NCBI GenBank assembly: GCA_020445645.1
Contig: JAGRGG010000088.1
Span: forward strand, 1 to 32,485
Source: Geminicoccaceae bacterium
GTDB taxonomy: Bacteria; Pseudomonadota; Alphaproteobacteria; Geminicoccales; Geminicoccaceae
DNA: 32,485 bases
Direction: 5' to 3'
Shown: piece after piece, positions 29,344-32,485 of the stretch
Layout: every line of letters starts with the position of its first letter
Numbering within the stretch: position 1 is the stretch's first letter
The notes under the pieces: model-generated
The model's input: only the letters and a program-made list of their open reading frames with translations
Databases searched by the model: none
What the model was told of the DNA's origin: nothing
Made by a program: the position numbers and the translations under genes

Positions 29344-32034
29344 ATGTCGATGCGCAACCTCGACAAGCTGTTCAGGCCCGCCTCGATCGCCCTCATCGGC
29401 GCCGGCCGCGACGAACGCTCGGTGGGGCGCGTCCTCGCCCGCAACCTGACGGGGGGCGGCTTCGCCGGGCCGATCCTGCCGGTCCACCCCACTTTGCCGG
29501 CGGTCAACGGCCTGCTGGCCTATCCAGGCGTCGACGCCTTGCCGCTCGTGCCGGACCTCGCTGTCATCGCCACCCCGGCCTCGACCGTGCCCGGGCTGAT
29601 CGACGCGCTGGGGCGTCTTGGCACCAAGGCGGCCGTCGTGCTGTCGGCCGGATTCGGCGAGGCGGGCGCGGACGGCGGGGCGCTCCAGACCGACCTCCTG
29701 GAGGCCTCGCGGCCGCATCTGCTCAGGATCGTCGGGCCGAACTGCCTCGGGGTCGCCGTCCCGGGGCTCGGCCTCAACGCCACCTTCGCCCCTACCATGC
29801 CGCCCAAGGGCGACATCGCCCTCGTCTCGCAATCGGGCGCCGTGCTCACCTCGATCCTCGACTGGGCGGCGCACCGGGGCGTCGGCTTCAGCCACGTGGT
29901 TTCGCTCGGCAACATGGCCGATGTCGACGTGGGCGACCTCCTCGACTACCTGCTCACCGACCCCGGTACCCGGACGATCCTCCTCTACGTCGAGACGATC
30001 ACCCACGCCCGCAAGTTCATGTCGGCCGCCCGCGCGGCCGCCAGGGTCAAGCCGGTCGTCGTCGTCAAGGGCGGGCGGAGCAGCCAGGGCGCCAAGGCCG
30101 CGTCATCGCACACAGGCGCGCTCGCGGGCGAGGACCGGGTCTACGATGCCGCTTTCCGCCGTGCCGGGATGCTGCGCGTCCTTGGCCTCGGCAACCTGTT
30201 CGCCGCCGTCGAAACTCTGGGCAAGGGCTTCGACCCCAAGGGCGACCGGCTCGCCATCGTGGGCAACGGCGGCGGGCTCGGCGTGCTCGCCACCGATGCG
30301 CTGATCGAAGGGGGTGGGCGGCTGGCCGAACTCGAGCCTGCGACGGTGGCGGAGCTCGACGGCGTGCTGCCCCCCACCTGGAGCCGGGGCAACCCGGTCG
30401 ACATCATCGGCGACGCCGACGGGCCGCGCTACGCCCGCGCGGTCGAGACCCTGCTCGCGGCACCGGAGGCGGACGCCGTCCTCGTCCTCAACTGCCCGAC
30501 CGCCGTCGCCAGCAGCCTGGAAGCGGCCGAGGCCGTCGTCGGCACGCTCAGGGGCCGCAAGCGGCCCGTGCTCGCGGGCTGGGTCGGGGAGAGCGAGGCG
30601 GCCGGTGCACGGCGGCGCCTCGGCGAGGCCAGGATCCCCTGCTACGCCACGCCCGCCGAGGCCGTGGAAGGCTTCATGCAACTGGTCCAGTACCGCCGCA
30701 ACCAGGAGAAGCTGGCCGAATTGCCGCCCGCCTTCGCGCCCGAGATCGCCCCCGACCGCGCCCTGGCGGAAGACATCATCGCGGCGGCGCGGGACGCCGG
30801 ACGGGCCGAGTTGGGCGAGGTTGAGGCCAAGCGCCTGCTCGCCGCCTACGGCATCGAGACAGTGCCGACCGTGCTCGCCGCGACGCCGGAGGAGGCGGGC
30901 GCCGCCGCCGTCCGGATCGGCCTTCCCGTCGCCCTCAAGATCCATTCCCCCGACATCTCGCACAAGTCCGACGTGGACGGGGTGCGCCTCGACCTGAAGA
31001 ACGAACCCGCCGTCGTCGCGGCGGCCGAGACCATGCTGCGGCGTGTCCGGGACCTGCGGCCCGACGCCCGGATCGAGGGCTTCGCCGTGCAGGCGATGGC
31101 GCCGCGCGCCGGGGCCATCGAGCTCATCATGGGCGCCAAGGACGACCCGATCTTCGGCCCCGTCATCGCCTTCGGGAGCGGCGGCACGGCCGTCGAGGTC
31201 CTCGACGACGTGGCGCTCGACCTCGTGCCGCTCAACCCGCACCTCGCCAGGGGCCTGATGGCGCGGACGAAGGCGTGGCGGCTCATGCAGGGCTACCGCA
31301 ACCAGCGGCCCGTCGCCGTCGACGAGGCTGCGCTCACCCTCGTCCGCCTTAGCCAACTCGTCACCGACCTCGACAGGGTGGCGGAACTCGACATCAACCC
31401 TCTTCTTGCCACCCCGGACGGCGTCGTCGCCCTCGACGCGCGCGTGCGCCTCGCCGAGCCCAGGGCGCGGGGCGTCGCCCGCCTCGCCATCCGCCCCTAC
31501 CCGCAGGAGTTGGAAGGAACCCTGCGCCTGCGCGACGGCGCGGCCCTGCCGATGCGCCCGATCCGGCCCGAGGACGCGGCCGGCCTCCAGGCGATGATCG
31601 AGGCCTCCGAGGTCGAGGACCTGCGCCTGCGCTTCTTCTCGGCGCTGCGCCGCCTGCCGCCGCAGATGGCGGCCCGCCTCACCCAGATCGACTACGACCG
31701 CGAGATGGCCTTCGTCGTGCTCTCGCCCGACCGGCGCGAGGTCTGGGGCACGGCCCGGCTCCACGCCGAGCCGGGGCGCGAGCGCGCCGAGTACGGCATC
31801 CTCGTGCGTTCGGACCAGAAGGGGCGCGGCTTGGGCTACCTGCTCATGCAGGCGCTCATCGCCCACGCGAACCGCTCCGGGCTCGGCGAGATCTACGGCG
31901 AGGTGCTCGCCGAGAACCGGCGGATGCAGGAGGTCTGCGCCTCGCTCGGCTTCGCCATCGACCGTAAGGACGCCATCACCGACGGCATCGTCCACGCCTG
32001 TCTGAAGCTGCAAGGGGAACGGGAAGCCGCCTGA
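29344..32034 (+). CDS. NDP-forming acyl-CoA synthetase fused to GNAT acetyltransferase (Pat-like)
   Basis: This 896-residue fusion resembles the protein lysine acetyltransferase Pat/YfiQ, which acetylates metabolic enzymes such as acetyl-CoA synthetase. Parts in order: CoA-binding domain (about 8-135: RPASIALIGAG, GPNCLG), succinyl-CoA-ligase-like domain (about 150-300: ALVSQSGAV, GNMADVDVGDLLDYL), ATP-grasp domain (about 490-715: PVALKIHSPDISHKSDVDGV), and a C-terminal GNAT domain (about 735-890) with acetyl-CoA loop DQKGRGLGYLLM and YGEVLAENRRM. The ligase domain keeps the phosphorylatable histidine, His256 in SSHTGALAG, which I recall is lost in Salmonella Pat. It may therefore be an active ADP-forming acyl-CoA synthetase as well as an acetyltransferase. 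The start ATG at 29344 has only a weak ribosome site, and a second Met follows two codons later. Confidence 0.92.
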   Translation: MSMRNLDKLFRPASIALIGAGRDERSVGRVLARNLTGGGFAGPILPVHPTLPAVNGLLAYPGVDALPLVPDLAVIATPASTVPGLIDALGRLGTKAAVVLSAGFGEAGADGGALQTDLLEASRPHLLRIVGPNCLGVAVPGLGLNATFAPTMPPKGDIALVSQSGAVLTSILDWAAHRGVGFSHVVSLGNMADVDVGDLLDYLLTDPGTRTILLYVETITHARKFMSAARAAARVKPVVVVKGGRSSQGAKAASSHTGALAGEDRVYDAAFRRAGMLRVLGLGNLFAAVETLGKGFDPKGDRLAIVGNGGGLGVLATDALIEGGGRLAELEPATVAELDGVLPPTWSRGNPVDIIGDADGPRYARAVETLLAAPEADAVLVLNCPTAVASSLEAAEAVVGTLRGRKRPVLAGWVGESEAAGARRRLGEARIPCYATPAEAVEGFMQLVQYRRNQEKLAELPPAFAPEIAPDRALAEDIIAAARDAGRAELGEVEAKRLLAAYGIETVPTVLAATPEEAGAAAVRIGLPVALKIHSPDISHKSDVDGVRLDLKNEPAVVAAAETMLRRVRDLRPDARIEGFAVQAMAPRAGAIELIMGAKDDPIFGPVIAFGSGGTAVEVLDDVALDLVPLNPHLARGLMARTKAWRLMQGYRNQRPVAVDEAALTLVRLSQLVTDLDRVAELDINPLLATPDGVVALDARVRLAEPRARGVARLAIRPYPQELEGTLRLRDGAALPMRPIRPEDAAGLQAMIEASEVEDLRLRFFSALRRLPPQMAARLTQIDYDREMAFVVLSPDRREVWGTARLHAEPGRERAEYGILVRSDQKGRGLGYLLMQALIAHANRSGLGEIYGEVLAENRRMQEVCASLGFAIDRKDAITDGIVHACLKLQGEREAA

Positions 32035-32060
32035 CCCGGATGGATTAATATCCTAGCGAC

Positions 32061-32090
32061 AGGAATCAAGCCCAAGGGCTGAATCCTTTT
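32061..32090 (+). terminator. Rho-independent terminator of the acetyltransferase gene
   Basis: AGGAATCAAGCCC (32061-32073) pairs with GGGCTGAATCCT (32076-32087), with one A-A mismatch and one bulge, and runs into TTTT (32087-32090). It starts 26 bases after the stop. It is the best classical terminator in the window. Confidence 0.6.
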
Positions 32091-32199
32091 CCGCGCTTCG
32101 TTCGGTTAGTATTTCCCTAGCCGCCAAACCCGATCAGGTTGTTGAGCGAGCCTAGAGAACCTGCCTTTTCGAGCACGTTGGCAGCCGCGTGAGGTAGGG

Positions 32200-32485
32200 A
32201 TGAGCAGCCTGTTTTGGCTGGGCGATGTCCAGTGGGCGATGATCGAGCCTTTCATGCCCAAAACTCAGCCGGGTACGCGCCGGGTCGATGACCGGCGCGC
32301 GGTCTCGGGCATCGTCCACGTCCTCAAGTCCGGTTGCCGCTGGCAGGACTGCCCCTCGGCCTAGGGCCCGCCGACCACGATCTACAACCGCTTTCATCGG
32401 TTGAGCGACTGGGGAGGGCGTGATCCCAAGGGGTCGTTCGGGCCGGCTTGGGACGGGCGGGGGGGGGGGCGGCCGCCCGCCGGCA
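32200..32485 (+). pseudogene. IS5-type transposase, N-terminal part with nonsense codon
   Basis: From the ATG at 32200 the frame reads MSSLFWLGDVQWAMIEPFMP, RRVDDRRAVSGIVHVLKSG, then CRWQDCPSA, the typical start of IS5-family (IS1031/DUF4096-type) transposases. A TAG at 32362-32364 interrupts it exactly where these proteins have a Tyr (SAYGPP); a single C-to-G change would explain it. The frame then continues GPPTTIYNRFHRL before losing similarity near 32405. The catalytic DDE part is beyond the window. The element is either an inactive remnant or misread near a contig end. I could not define its left inverted repeat or a target duplication; it should lie between 32091 and 32199. Confidence 0.75.

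Overview
The window reads as a chromosomal contig of a very GC-rich (roughly 70% by eye) alphaproteobacterium, probably of the Rhodospirillales/Azospirillum/Geminicoccus kind. The signs are the rplU-rpmA pair, apaG with a TrkH potassium transporter, an O-acetylhomoserine sulfhydrylase paired with a CoA-binding protein, a CobW GTPase, a possible CtrA box, and polyol genes that resemble Brucella/Rhizobium erythritol genes. No tRNA, rRNA or CRISPR array was seen. All family calls come from reading motifs; no database search was possible.

Region 1 (1-6236) is mostly housekeeping. It holds a 5'-truncated LysR regulator, a D-2-hydroxyacid dehydrogenase, a membrane-tailed SDR, ribosomal proteins L21 and L27 behind a clear promoter, a minus-strand pair (CoA-binding protein then MetY), and an M48 lipoprotein protease.

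Region 2 (6238-20400) is the centrepiece. It is one compact minus-strand operon of about 14 kb for uptake and breakdown of a sugar alcohol. In transcription order it runs: SorC-type regulator, Tat-type periplasmic binding protein, two permeases, two different ABC ATPases, an EryA-type FGGY kinase, a D-2-hydroxyacid dehydrogenase, a 28-codon small ORF, a GlpD/EryB-type flavin dehydrogenase, a second FGGY kinase of the D-ribulokinase kind, a HAD-IIA protein, and a stand-alone RhaD-type class II aldolase. Most junctions are ATGA overlaps or gaps under 20 bases. The isomerases of the classical erythritol pathway are absent and an aldolase takes their place, so the locus may encode a different polyol route. 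I infer a polyol-phosphate, then ketose-phosphate, then DHAP plus aldehyde scheme. The two ATPases have complementary substitutions in key motifs, which suggests an asymmetric heterodimer.

Region 3 (20440-24460) has a lipoprotein PQQ-type sugar dehydrogenase with its own terminator. It is followed by a less GC-rich DUF262/HNH (GmrSD-like) defence gene broken by two one-base deletions, and then a 477-base gene-free stretch with degenerate repeats of an ACGAACCC core.

Region 4 (24460-32034) has an atypical stand-alone receiver protein, a small unknown protein and CobW, convergent trkH with apaG, a SpoU-type RNA methyltransferase, and an 896-residue acyl-CoA synthetase/acetyltransferase fusion followed by a good terminator.

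The window ends in an IS5-type transposase start that carries a nonsense codon and then a run of 11 G. A suspected insertion-sequence edge in the first ~24 bases suggests that repeats bound the contig on both sides.
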